DNA of 64,000 nt from CAWABB01 sp963701735 (lineage in GTDB: Bacteria > Bacteroidota > Ignavibacteria > UBA10030 > UBA6906), in NCBI GenBank assembly GCA_963701735.1, contig CAVPBI010000032.1, forward strand, positions 1-64,000. Direction: 5' to 3'. Numbering within the stretch: the first letter of the stretch is position 1; the number at the start of each line of letters is the position of its first letter. A program made the translations under genes and the position numbers. Positions 1 through 7,864 of this stretch are shown piece after piece. Below the pieces are notes generated by a model. It saw nothing but the letters and a program-made list of their open reading frames with translations, searched no databases and was not told the origin of the DNA.

Positions 1-377
1 TTGCTGACGAACACCGCAGCACCGAGGGTGGTGAGCCGGTCGAAGTCCTCGCGGACGTTCCCCTCCATGCTCAGCACGATGAGGTCCGGCTTGAGCGCGA
101 CGATCGCCTCGAGGCTCGGGTTGATCATGCCGCCCACCTGCGGCTTCTGTGTCGCCTCCTTCGGGTAGGTGCAGTACGACGTCACGCCTGCCACCGCGTC
201 GCCTGCCCCGATCGCGAAGAGCGTTTCGGTGAGACTTGGCGCGAGGCTCACGATGCGCCGCGCCGGCCGGGCCAGGCGCACGGTCCGGCCCAGGTCGTCG
301 ACGACGGTGATCTCCGCCGGCGCACGGAAGGCCGTGGAGACAGCGAGAGCCAGGATGAAGGGATGACGGAGGCGCAT
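1..377 (-). CDS. BtuF/FepB-like periplasmic metal-chelate binding protein (partial)
   Basis: This is the N-terminal 125 residues of an ABC-transporter substrate-binding protein; the rest lies beyond the window edge. It starts MRLRHPFILALAV, a short signal peptide. The next segment, EITVVDDLGRTVRLARPARR followed by IVSLAPSLTETLFAIGAGD, is the characteristic opening of the helical-backbone metal-receptor (BtuF/FhuD) family. GVTSYCTYP and LKPDLIVLS follow, as in vitamin B12 and iron-chelate binding proteins. The expected role is periplasmic capture of cobalamin or a ferric chelate for an inner-membrane importer. The substrate cannot be decided from this fragment. A promoter and a structured leader precede it. 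Confidence 0.85.
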   Translation of the reverse strand, partial: MRLRHPFILALAVSTAFRAPAEITVVDDLGRTVRLARPARRIVSLAPSLTETLFAIGAGDAVAGVTSYCTYPKEATQKPQVGGMINPSLEAIVALKPDLIVLSMEGNVREDFDRLTTLGAAVFVS

Positions 378-407
378 GAACCTACCGGGCCGGGTGAATC
401 GCACAGG

Positions 408-456
408 GATTGATCATGCAGGGCGTGACCGACCGTGCAGAACCCGGTCAATCACG
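408..456 (-). promoter_or_regulatory. Structured 5' leader with possible alternative pairing
   Basis: Reading the minus strand between the predicted promoter and the BtuF-like start, the segments at 456-445 and 435-424 can form a 12-bp RNA stem (ten Watson-Crick pairs, two G-U wobbles) with a 9-base loop. GATTGA in the 5' arm (453-448) could pair instead with TCAATC at 413-408, so the two structures would exclude each other. The canonical cobalamin-riboswitch B12 box was not found. A regulatory role is inference. Confidence 0.4.
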
Positions 457-468
457 CGGGGCTCGGTC

Positions 469-497
469 AATATAGATGGGGTCGCGGCGAGATGCAA
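469..497 (-). promoter_or_regulatory. Predicted promoter of the BtuF-like gene
   Basis: On the minus strand TTGCAT (497-492) and TATATT (474-469) are separated by exactly 17 bases. The predicted transcript would start near 462, giving a leader of about 85 bases. The same layout recurs upstream of other genes in the window. Confidence 0.6.
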
Positions 498-532
498 GAA
501 AGGCGGGCACCCGTGAGGATCGGATGCCCGCC
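491..532 (-). terminator. Rho-independent terminator of the propeller/T9SS gene
   Basis: GGCGGGCA (502-509) and TGCCCGCC (525-532) form a perfect 8-bp stem. On the minus strand it is followed by TTTCTT, as expected for an intrinsic terminator lying just after the gene that stops at 559. It overlaps the -35 box of the next promoter. Confidence 0.7.
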
Positions 533-558
533 TCGTCACGCAAACTGCGCACCGGCTG

Positions 559-1454
559 CTATTTGACGATGATCATCTTCCTCGTTTGCACGAAAGATCC
601 CGGCGTCAGCCGGTACAAGTAGACGCCGCTTGGAAGCCCGGCGGCATCGAAGTGCACCGTATGCACGCCTGCGGGTTCGTCTTCATGCAGCAGCGCGGCA
701 ACCTCCTGCCCGAGCGTGTTGAACACCTTCAGGCTCACCCATGATGCGCGCGGCAACTCATACGCGATGATCGTGCTCGGGTTGAAGGGGTTGGGGTAGT
801 TCTGTTCCTGATCTGCCCCCATCGCTCCAGCTTCAGGCTCCCTCCTTTGAAGCCGTCGCAGTGTATCGTTCGAAAACGTGCATGACGAGCCACGCTCTCC
901 GCATCGGTGTCGTCGCGAGCGCTCCCAAGGTCGAGCGAGACGATAGCATCTTCCGTCCCGATCCAGAGAATCCCGGACGGGTCTTCATAGATCGTCTGCG
1001 TGTAAGATGGGTGAAACGAGAGACTGTCGTCATGCCGTCCCTCGAAGTGAACGAATCGGTCCTTTGCGGGGTCATACAGGCTGAGGCTGGACGCGTATTT
1101 TCCGGCCCAGAGACGTCCCCGTGAGTCGATGTAGAGCATCAGCACGTTGTCCGGCACGCTGAATTCGCGGTACACCTTGCACGAGTAGCCGTCGTATCGC
1201 ACAAGACCGTTCACCGTGCCGAACCAGATGAATCCCCATTGATCGCGCACGACGTTCGACCGCAGCTGGTTCGACGGGAGGCCGTCGGCGGTGCTCAGAC
1301 GATTGAAGTGAATGACGGGGAGGAGCTTGTCCTGCGCAGCGAGGGGTTGAGAGGAGGCGATGATCAGCAGGACGGAGAGAGTTGCCCGCAACAATGCAGA
1401 TGCGTCGCTGTGACGAAATGCGCGGGGCCAACAGCCGGTGCGGAAGAAGGCCAT
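559..1454 (-). CDS. Small two-component-regulator propeller protein with T9SS sorting domain (frameshifted)
   Basis: The N-terminal part has a hydrophobic signal segment ending QPLAAQ, then propeller repeats such as LSTADGLPSNQLRSNVV with WGFIWFGTVNGL, and GILWIGTEDAIVSLDL. The C-terminal part lies in another frame: NYPNPFNPSTIIAYELP through YLYRLTPGSFVQTRKMIIVK, a complete T9SS type A sorting domain. One missing T in the T-run (A-run at 873-876 on the plus strand) would join ARHARF to SNDTLRRLQ and give about 298 residues. Full-length family members carry many more repeats and often a histidine kinase, so this is a short version. The start is the ATG at 1454; an in-frame TTG lies at 1487. 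Expected to be exported and held at or released from the cell surface. Its ligand is unknown. Confidence 0.65.
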
Positions 1455-1515
1455 CCTGGGAAGCTCCACGGGTGTGAACAATCCCAACGGCGCGATGAAT
1501 CAGCGGTATGACGGG

Positions 1516-1544
1516 AAGATAGGAGAGACCAGCCCGAGAATCAA
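1516..1544 (-). promoter_or_regulatory. Predicted promoter of the propeller/T9SS gene
   Basis: On the minus strand TTGATT (1544-1539) and TATCTT (1521-1516) are separated by 17 bases, upstream of the start at 1454. Confidence 0.55.
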
Positions 1545-1686
1545 ACGCAGGTTGCATTTCCTGACCGATTTCGAGACATTCGTGCTGAAGGGAAGCGGTC
1601 GTGTGCCCGACGATAGTGCGGCTGGGCTGAATGAAGGAAGTGCGGTGCTGACGACCGGATTCTGTCACCTCAACAACTGAGCGCAC

Positions 1687-2949
1687 GTGGATAAATTCGT
1701 CATTCATGGAGGGAAGCCGCTGAACGGCACTGTCGCCATCAGCGGAGCAAAGAACGCCACGCTCGCCCTGATACCCGCAACTCTCCTGGCGGGAGGCGTG
1801 TTCCACCTGAGAAACACACCGCTCTTGCGCGATGTCACCACTATGTCGGCCCTCCTGCGGTCGATGGGGTTGTCCATCGAGATGAACGGCAACGTCCTGA
1901 CGCTGGACACGACCAGGGTCAACAAGTTCGAGGCGCCGTACGAGCATGTGAAGAAGATGCGCGCGTCGATCTACGTGCTCGGGCCGCTGCTCGGACGGTT
2001 CGGGAAGGCAACGGTGTCGCTGCCCGGTGGGTGCGCATGGGGGCCGCGGCCCGTGAACCTGCATATCGAAGGGATGCGGAAGCTTGGGGCGGAGATCGAC
2101 CTCAAGGGCGGCTACATCGTCGCGAAGGCGAAACGCCTGAGAGGCGCGAAGATTCATTTTGATGTGTCGAGCGTGGGCGCGACCGGAAATGTCATGATGG
2201 CAGCGGTGCTCGCCCAGGGCACGACGGTGATCGAGAATGCCGCGCTCGAACCGGAGATCACATTCCTCGCCGAGTTCCTTGTCTCCATGGGTGCGCCGAT
2301 CAATGGAATCGGCACGACGACCCTGGAAATCCAGGGTGTCGATACGCTCCATCCTGCGGACATCGATACAATCCCGGACCGCATCGAGGCGGGAACCTTC
2401 CTTGTCGCCGCCGCCATGACGGGAGGGACTGTCACCCTCACAGGGGTAAACCCCGGACATCTCTCGGCAGTGATCCGGAAGCTGGAAGACACCGGCTGCC
2501 GGCTGACGTCGACAGACAATACGATTACCATCGCGGCGCCCGCAAAGGTTACACCCGTGGACGTGACTGCTGCGGTGTATCCGGGCTTCCCGACGGACAT
2601 GCAGGCGCAGTGGACAGCGTTCATGGCGGTGGCCTCTGGCACGGCCGTCGTCACCGACACCATCTATGCCGACCGGTTCAAGCATATCCCGGAGCTGACC
2701 CGGCTCGGCGCAGACATCGAGCTCAAGGAAAATTCAGCCATTATCCGCGGTGTCAACCATCTGACCGGCGCAAAGGTGATGTCGACTGACCTCCGCGCAT
2801 CCGCGTCATTGATCCTTGCCGGCCTGATCGCGGACAACACCACGGAGGTGCTGCGCGTGTACCATCTCGACCGCGGGTACGAGCGCATCGAATCGAAGCT
2901 GCGCGCGCTCGGGGCCGACATCGAGCGGGTGGCGGGCGAAGAGTTCTGA
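1687..2949 (+). CDS. murA: UDP-N-acetylglucosamine 1-carboxyvinyltransferase
   Basis: MurA moves enolpyruvate from PEP to UDP-GlcNAc, the first committed cytoplasmic step of peptidoglycan synthesis and the target of fosfomycin. The protein is 420 residues, the usual length. It opens with IHGGKPLNGTVAISGAKNA, containing the conserved lysine. The catalytic loop is GGCAWGPRPVNLH with Cys116, so this is the fosfomycin-sensitive Cys type, not the Asp type. The start codon is GTG and no clear Shine-Dalgarno sequence precedes it. The next gene begins 10 bases after the stop, suggesting co-transcription with downstream envelope and sugar genes. Confidence 0.97.
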   Translation: MDKFVIHGGKPLNGTVAISGAKNATLALIPATLLAGGVFHLRNTPLLRDVTTMSALLRSMGLSIEMNGNVLTLDTTRVNKFEAPYEHVKKMRASIYVLGPLLGRFGKATVSLPGGCAWGPRPVNLHIEGMRKLGAEIDLKGGYIVAKAKRLRGAKIHFDVSSVGATGNVMMAAVLAQGTTVIENAALEPEITFLAEFLVSMGAPINGIGTTTLEIQGVDTLHPADIDTIPDRIEAGTFLVAAAMTGGTVTLTGVNPGHLSAVIRKLEDTGCRLTSTDNTITIAAPAKVTPVDVTAAVYPGFPTDMQAQWTAFMAVASGTAVVTDTIYADRFKHIPELTRLGADIELKENSAIIRGVNHLTGAKVMSTDLRASASLILAGLIADNTTEVLRVYHLDRGYERIESKLRALGADIERVAGEEF

Positions 2950-2959
2950 CGGAGACTCC

Positions 2960-5260
2960 GTGACGCGCGGTGGCAGACGGGATACTCGTTGGGTGCTGCC
3001 GGCGATCGGCGGGGCCGCGTACCTGCTCGTTGCTGCTGCCTGCACGCAGATACCCCTCCTCCATACCCTCGGATACGAATTTGCCTTCGTGATCGCTCTG
3101 GTGGCGACTGTTGTTGCCACACTGACCACGATCGCGTCAGTGCGAGATGCCGACCCCGCCGGCACAGGACCTGCCGAAGATCGCATGGAAGCTGTGCTCC
3201 GCGTGTTTGGCCGCTCGGTTCTGACAAATCTCGCGCTGCTGCTGATCCCCCTCACCGTTGCCGCGCTGTACATGCTGGTGATCCCGCCGTGCGACTGGCT
3301 GGAGGGGCTGGGATTCTATCTCCTGATCCCCGGCGTTACGGTGCTGGTCTCTGCCGCGCTTGGGGTGTTCTGTGCGATCCACTACAGGCATCCCCGGTCA
3401 ATGGCGGCGCTTCTGATCGCAGCGTCCGTTGTATATGCAGTCGCGCTCGGCTACTTCACGCCCGCCATTTTTTCATACAACCCCTTCTACGGATTCTTCC
3501 CCGGCGTCACGTATGACGAGACCATCGCGCTCACGGGAACGCTCATTGTCTCCCGCCTCCTGACGCTCGCGCTCGCCGGCAGCCTGGTCTGGCTCACCGC
3601 GCTGATGCTGCTTCACCTTCCTGCGGGGGAGCCCGGCTGGAAGACGGGAGTGCGATTGCTCGAGGTCATGGTGAGGCCCGCCTACCGGTGGATCACGGCG
3701 GGGATCGTGCTCGGCATCGTCCTGACGTACGCATTTCGGTGCGAGATCGGCCTGGAAAGCACGGCCTCGTTCATGCGTGCGCAGCTCGGGGGTGAGTACC
3801 GAACCGAGAATTTCACGATCTATTACCCGGAAGCGTCGGTCGGCGCCGCCGAAATTGCGCGCATCGTAGATGAGCATGAGTTTGCACTCGCGTCTGTGTG
3901 CCAGGCGTTCGCGCTGCCGCATACGGCGCCGATCGTGACGTACCTGTATCCGAATGAAGAGACCAAACGACGGCTGATGGGCGCAGGGGCCACCGAGATC
4001 GCAAAGCCGTGGAACCGGGAGGTTCACGTGTCGGTGCAGTCGATCGATGCGGTGTTGAAGCACGAGATCGTGCACGTCGTGGCGGGCGATTTTGGCATCC
4101 CCGTGATTCGCGCGAGCCTCAGCACAGGATTGGTGGAAGGACTCGCCATGGCCATCGACTGGGAGTGGGGAAACCGTACGCCGCACCAGTATGCGGCTGC
4201 GCTCCGCGCGGCGGGGATGGCTCCCGACATCACAAAGCTGATGACCATCTGGGGCTTCGCGTCGCAATCATCCTCCGTGAGCTACGTGCTCGCCGGGTCG
4301 CTGACACGCTACCTGATGGATCGCTTCGGCATTCGGAAGCTGGTGCAGGTGTACCGCCATAACGACTACGAGCGCGAGTACGGCAGGACGCTGGACGAGC
4401 TGGTGGTGGACTGGCAACGCTTCCTGGACGGTGTGGACCCGGGTCCGCAGCCTCAGGAGAATGTCGACGCGTTGTTCCGCCGGCCGCCGATCTTTGCCCG
4501 GGTCTGCCCGCGCCTTGTGGGCCGCTGGAATCAGGAGGCCCGCGAGGCGTATCTTGCGCGGGACTACAGTCGTTCGCTGGTCCTGTTTGAACAGGCGCTG
4601 AGGCGCTCCGGAAGCTCCGCCTCCCTCGGGGGCGCGCTGGCCGTTCGCTCCCGGCTGGGGCAGCATGGCATCGTGGCAAGCACCGTGGACTCGCTGATGG
4701 AGTCGACGGGCCACCCTGGCATGTACCTGCCGCTCGCGCTGATGGCGGCGGACGCACACTGGGCGCTGGGACACGAGGATTCCGCGCTGGCCTTGCTGGA
4801 GAAGAGTCTCGCGGCTGACTGGGCCGAGTCTCATACCGAAGCCGCCCGGATTCGCCGGGCGATCCTGACCGACTCCGGAGCCCCGCAGGCGGCGCTGAAG
4901 AGGTTCGTGCTCTCCGATGCCCCCGACTCCGTGCGCCTTACGATCCTGGACTCTCTGACCGCCCCGGCACGCGAGCATCCCATGGTCGTGTTCCTGAAGA
5001 GCAGGGCATTGCATCGGGCGGGACGATATCCTGCCGCGCTGGACGCGGTGTCATCGATCTCGTTCCCCCCGCGCGACCCGCTTGAAGGCATGCGCCTCCA
5101 GCTGCAAGGAAGACTGCTCCTGCTCACACACCAGCCGGGGAAGGCCAGGGCGGCATTCTGGACCTCACTGAATTGCATCGACCATACATCCGCCGCCGCG
5201 ATCGATCGCATCGCAGGTTGGATTGACAGATCCGAGTGGATGCAACGCCATGCCCGCTGA
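2960..5260 (+). CDS. Polytopic membrane gluzincin peptidase with C-terminal TPR-like region
   Basis: A 766-residue protein with no close named family that I recognise. Residues 1-255 hold about seven hydrophobic segments. The middle contains LKHEIVHVVAGDFG with HEIVH at 368-372, and VEGLA with Glu393 about 20 residues later, the HExxH plus Glu layout of a gluzincin (peptidase MA-like) zinc protease. From about residue 520, helical repeats such as ALLEKSLAADWAESHTEAAR look TPR-like and may bind partners. The start is GTG with GGAG nearby. It sits between murA and a GT9 transferase, with an 11-base overlap into the latter, so a role in envelope assembly or quality control is plausible but inferred. 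The topology of the catalytic domain is not certain. Confidence 0.7.
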   Translation: MTRGGRRDTRWVLPAIGGAAYLLVAAACTQIPLLHTLGYEFAFVIALVATVVATLTTIASVRDADPAGTGPAEDRMEAVLRVFGRSVLTNLALLLIPLTVAALYMLVIPPCDWLEGLGFYLLIPGVTVLVSAALGVFCAIHYRHPRSMAALLIAASVVYAVALGYFTPAIFSYNPFYGFFPGVTYDETIALTGTLIVSRLLTLALAGSLVWLTALMLLHLPAGEPGWKTGVRLLEVMVRPAYRWITAGIVLGIVLTYAFRCEIGLESTASFMRAQLGGEYRTENFTIYYPEASVGAAEIARIVDEHEFALASVCQAFALPHTAPIVTYLYPNEETKRRLMGAGATEIAKPWNREVHVSVQSIDAVLKHEIVHVVAGDFGIPVIRASLSTGLVEGLAMAIDWEWGNRTPHQYAAALRAAGMAPDITKLMTIWGFASQSSSVSYVLAGSLTRYLMDRFGIRKLVQVYRHNDYEREYGRTLDELVVDWQRFLDGVDPGPQPQENVDALFRRPPIFARVCPRLVGRWNQEAREAYLARDYSRSLVLFEQALRRSGSSASLGGALAVRSRLGQHGIVASTVDSLMESTGHPGMYLPLALMAADAHWALGHEDSALALLEKSLAADWAESHTEAARIRRAILTDSGAPQAALKRFVLSDAPDSVRLTILDSLTAPAREHPMVVFLKSRALHRAGRYPAALDAVSSISFPPRDPLEGMRLQLQGRLLLLTHQPGKARAAFWTSLNCIDHTSAAAIDRIAGWIDRSEWMQRHAR

Positions 5261-6467
5261 CCACACACGACCAGCATGTGCTGGTCGAACGACAACGGCG
5301 TCCAACGAGCGACCAGTGCCCGGTTTCACCGACGGACCTCTGCCGGCGAAACGCATCCTCGTGACGCGCATGAAGTTCATCGGCGATGTCGTCCTGACGA
5401 CGCCGCTGTTGCACTCGCTGCGTGCCGCGTACCCTTCTGCATACATCGCCTACATGGCCGAGGCCCAGGCCAGCTCGTTGCTGCAGCATCACCCCGCCGT
5501 CGACGAGCTGATCGGTTATGATTTCACGCGGCCGTCGCTGCTCGAGCAGACCCGCGTTGCGCTCGCGCTGCGGCGCTCACGGTTCGACATCGCGCTCGAT
5601 CTCTTCAGCAATCCGCGCAGCGCTCTGCTGATGTACCTCTCCGGCGCTCGCGTGCGCGTCGGACTTGCCCGGGCCGGACGCGGCCGCCTGTTCACACATC
5701 AGGTTCACGACGACGGCACCCCGAAGACGGCGATCCAGTTTCACAATCAGTTTCTGAGCGCCATCGGCGTGACGCCGACGGGAACACAACCGATCCTGGT
5801 CGTCACTCCCGGGGAAAAGGAGGCAATGCGGGGAAGGTTGGGAGGGATGGGTGCAGCAGGCGGAGGAACCGGCAATGGAGCAGAGGATCCGGCTCGTGGC
5901 GGCAGTTCGGGCGGCGGTCGGAGCCAGGCGAAAGCCGCCACCGAACAACGGCTCGTGGTTCTGCATGTCGGTGCGACATGGCCCGCGAAGCAGTGGGGTG
6001 CGGAACAATACGCGAAGCTTGCCTCGCTGCTCGTGCGAAGCGCGGGGGTACGTGTTCTGCTTACCGGCGGTCCGGGCGATGAGGCGACGCTCATGGAAGT
6101 GGAAGAGAAGTCACTGCGCACCGCGCGGCGTGCCGGAGCGCTCACGCTCCGCGAGCTGGCAGCCCTCCTGTCGCTTGCCGACGCGTTCGTCGGGAATGAC
6201 GGCGGACCGATGCACATCTCGGCAGCCGTGGGGACACCCACCGTGGGTATCTTCGGCCCGGGCGAAGAGCAGATCTGGTTTCCCTATCCCGAATCGTTCG
6301 GGCACCGCGCACTGCGGGAGGACGTCCCCTGCCATCCCTGTCACCTCAACGTCTGCAACCGTCCTGGGGAATCTTCCATGGAATGCATGAAAAAACTGAC
6401 TCCGGAACGCGTGCTGGACGCCGTTCTGAGGGCCCTGGACCACACTCCTTCGCGCCCGGACAATTGA
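5250..6467 (+). CDS. Glycosyltransferase family 9 (heptosyltransferase-like)
   Basis: GT9 enzymes add ADP-heptose or related sugars to the LPS core at the cytoplasmic face. The N-terminal domain starts RILVTRMKFIGDVVLTTPLL, the standard GT9 opening. The C-terminal donor domain shows VLHVGATWPAKQWG, LLTGGPGDE and FVGNDGGPMHISAAVGTPTV, with the conserved DGGPMH motif. Between the two domains (about residues 200-230) is a Gly/Ala/Ser-rich insert, GGGTGNGAEDPARGGSSGGG, longer than is usual. I chose the ATG at 5250, which overlaps the upstream stop by 11 bases; an in-frame TTG lies at 5223. The acceptor is unknown. Confidence 0.88.
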   Translation: MPADHTRPACAGRTTTASNERPVPGFTDGPLPAKRILVTRMKFIGDVVLTTPLLHSLRAAYPSAYIAYMAEAQASSLLQHHPAVDELIGYDFTRPSLLEQTRVALALRRSRFDIALDLFSNPRSALLMYLSGARVRVGLARAGRGRLFTHQVHDDGTPKTAIQFHNQFLSAIGVTPTGTQPILVVTPGEKEAMRGRLGGMGAAGGGTGNGAEDPARGGSSGGGRSQAKAATEQRLVVLHVGATWPAKQWGAEQYAKLASLLVRSAGVRVLLTGGPGDEATLMEVEEKSLRTARRAGALTLRELAALLSLADAFVGNDGGPMHISAAVGTPTVGIFGPGEEQIWFPYPESFGHRALREDVPCHPCHLNVCNRPGESSMECMKKLTPERVLDAVLRALDHTPSRPDN

Positions 6468-6493
6468 TTGTGTGCTGTTTTTTCAGGTAATTC
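6464..6493 (+). promoter_or_regulatory. Possible promoter of eno
   Basis: TTGATT (6464-6469) and TAATTC (6488-6493) are 18 bases apart, one more than the spacing seen elsewhere. It lies in the 85-base gap before eno. Confidence 0.3.
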
Positions 6494-6552
6494 TACGGAT
6501 AGGCATTTCTCTACCTTCCCAAGACAACCAGATCGACACCATCGGAGTCCCC

Positions 6553-7851
6553 ATGAATTCGAGAAACACACTGATCGCCGATATCGTCGGGCGGGAGATC
6601 CTGGATTCCCGCGGCAATCCCACCATTGAAGTCGACGTCGAGCTCGAGAGCGGTATCATCGGACGGGCCGCCATTCCGAGCGGCGCGTCCACCGGAGAGC
6701 ACGAAGCCGTTGAGCTTCGCGACGGCGACCCCAACCGCTACGGCGGGAAGGGCGTCTTGAACGCCGTCGAACACGTCAACAACACACTCGCCGGTGAGCT
6801 GACCGGCTTCGACGCGCTCGACCAGGTCGGGCTCGACATGATGATGATCCAGCTGGACGGCACCCCCACCAAATCGCGGCTGGGCGCGAACGCAATCCTC
6901 GGGGTCTCGCTGGCCGTGGCGAAGGCCGCGGCGCAGGCGGTCGGGATGCCGCTCTACCGCTACATCGGCGGCGTGAACGCAAAGACTCTCCCGGTGCCGA
7001 TGATGAACATCCTGAACGGCGGACGACATGCCGACAACAACGTGGACGTGCAGGAATTCATGATCGTTCCCGTGAAGGCCGCTTCATTTGCAGAGGCACT
7101 GCGCATGGGGGCGGAGGTCTTTCACGCGCTGAAGGGCGTGCTGAAGAAGAAGGGGTACAACACGGCAGTCGGGGACGAGGGCGGATTCGCCCCAAGCCTG
7201 AAATCAAACGAGGAAGCCATCGAAGTGATTCTCGAGGCCATCCAGGGCGCCGGCTACCAGCCCGGAAGCGATATCTATCTGGCAATCGATACGGCCGCGA
7301 GCGAGATGATGGACAAAGGGAAGTACCTCTTCTACAAGTCCGACAAGTCGACGAAGACGGCGGCCGAGATGGTGAAGTACTACGAGAACTGGGTCAGCAA
7401 GTACCCGATCATCTCCATCGAAGACGGAATGGCGGAGAACGACTGGGACGGGTGGAAGATGTTGACCGACGCCCTCGGGAGAAAGATTCAGCTTGTGGGG
7501 GACGACGTGTTCGTGACGAACACCGAATTCCTCCGCCGCGGCATCGAAAGCGGCGTCGCCAACTCGATTCTCGTGAAGGTGAACCAGATTGGATCGCTCA
7601 CCGAAACCCTGAACGCCATGGCTATGGCGGTGAAGGCGGGGTACACGACAGTCATCAGCCACCGCTCCGGCGAGACCGAGGACTCGACGATCGCCGACAT
7701 CGCCGTCGCGACGAACGCCGGGCAGATCAAGACGGGCTCGGCGAGCAGGACAGACCGCATCGCGAAGTACAACCAACTGCTGCGGATCGAAGAGGATCTG
7801 GGATCGAACGCGTTCTATCCCGGCCTCTCCGCGTTCGCCAGAAAGAAATAG
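6553..7851 (+). CDS. eno: Enolase
   Basis: Enolase interconverts 2-phosphoglycerate and PEP in glycolysis and gluconeogenesis. The protein is 432 residues from the ATG at 6553, matching the family. Conserved parts are VGREILDSRGNPTIEVDV, SGASTGEHEAVELRDGD, VGDEGGFAPSL (proton donor Glu region), SIEDGMAENDWDGW (magnesium ligands), the lysine in SILVKVNQIGSL, and ISHRSGETEDS. The open frame continues upstream to 6472, but those 27 residues match no enolase and GGAG sits before the chosen ATG. PEP made here is the substrate of MurA and of the pyruvate kinase also in this window. Confidence 0.98.
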   Translation: MNSRNTLIADIVGREILDSRGNPTIEVDVELESGIIGRAAIPSGASTGEHEAVELRDGDPNRYGGKGVLNAVEHVNNTLAGELTGFDALDQVGLDMMMIQLDGTPTKSRLGANAILGVSLAVAKAAAQAVGMPLYRYIGGVNAKTLPVPMMNILNGGRHADNNVDVQEFMIVPVKAASFAEALRMGAEVFHALKGVLKKKGYNTAVGDEGGFAPSLKSNEEAIEVILEAIQGAGYQPGSDIYLAIDTAASEMMDKGKYLFYKSDKSTKTAAEMVKYYENWVSKYPIISIEDGMAENDWDGWKMLTDALGRKIQLVGDDVFVTNTEFLRRGIESGVANSILVKVNQIGSLTETLNAMAMAVKAGYTTVISHRSGETEDSTIADIAVATNAGQIKTGSASRTDRIAKYNQLLRIEEDLGSNAFYPGLSAFARKK

Positions 7852-7864
7852 AACCGGAGCGATC

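Noticed and set aside
378..468. Canonical cobalamin riboswitch upstream of the BtuF-like gene
   Set aside because: The leader is only about 85 bases and no B12-box-like sequence was found; a class of about 200 bases would not fit.
1072..2685. 537-residue open frame antisense to murA
   Set aside because: It is basic, rich in His and Arg, without any family motif, and covers the well-supported murA. Such shadow frames are expected in GC-rich DNA.
6472..6552. Extra 27 residues before enolase
   Set aside because: They match no enolase, overlap the probable promoter, and the ATG at 6553 has a ribosome-binding site.
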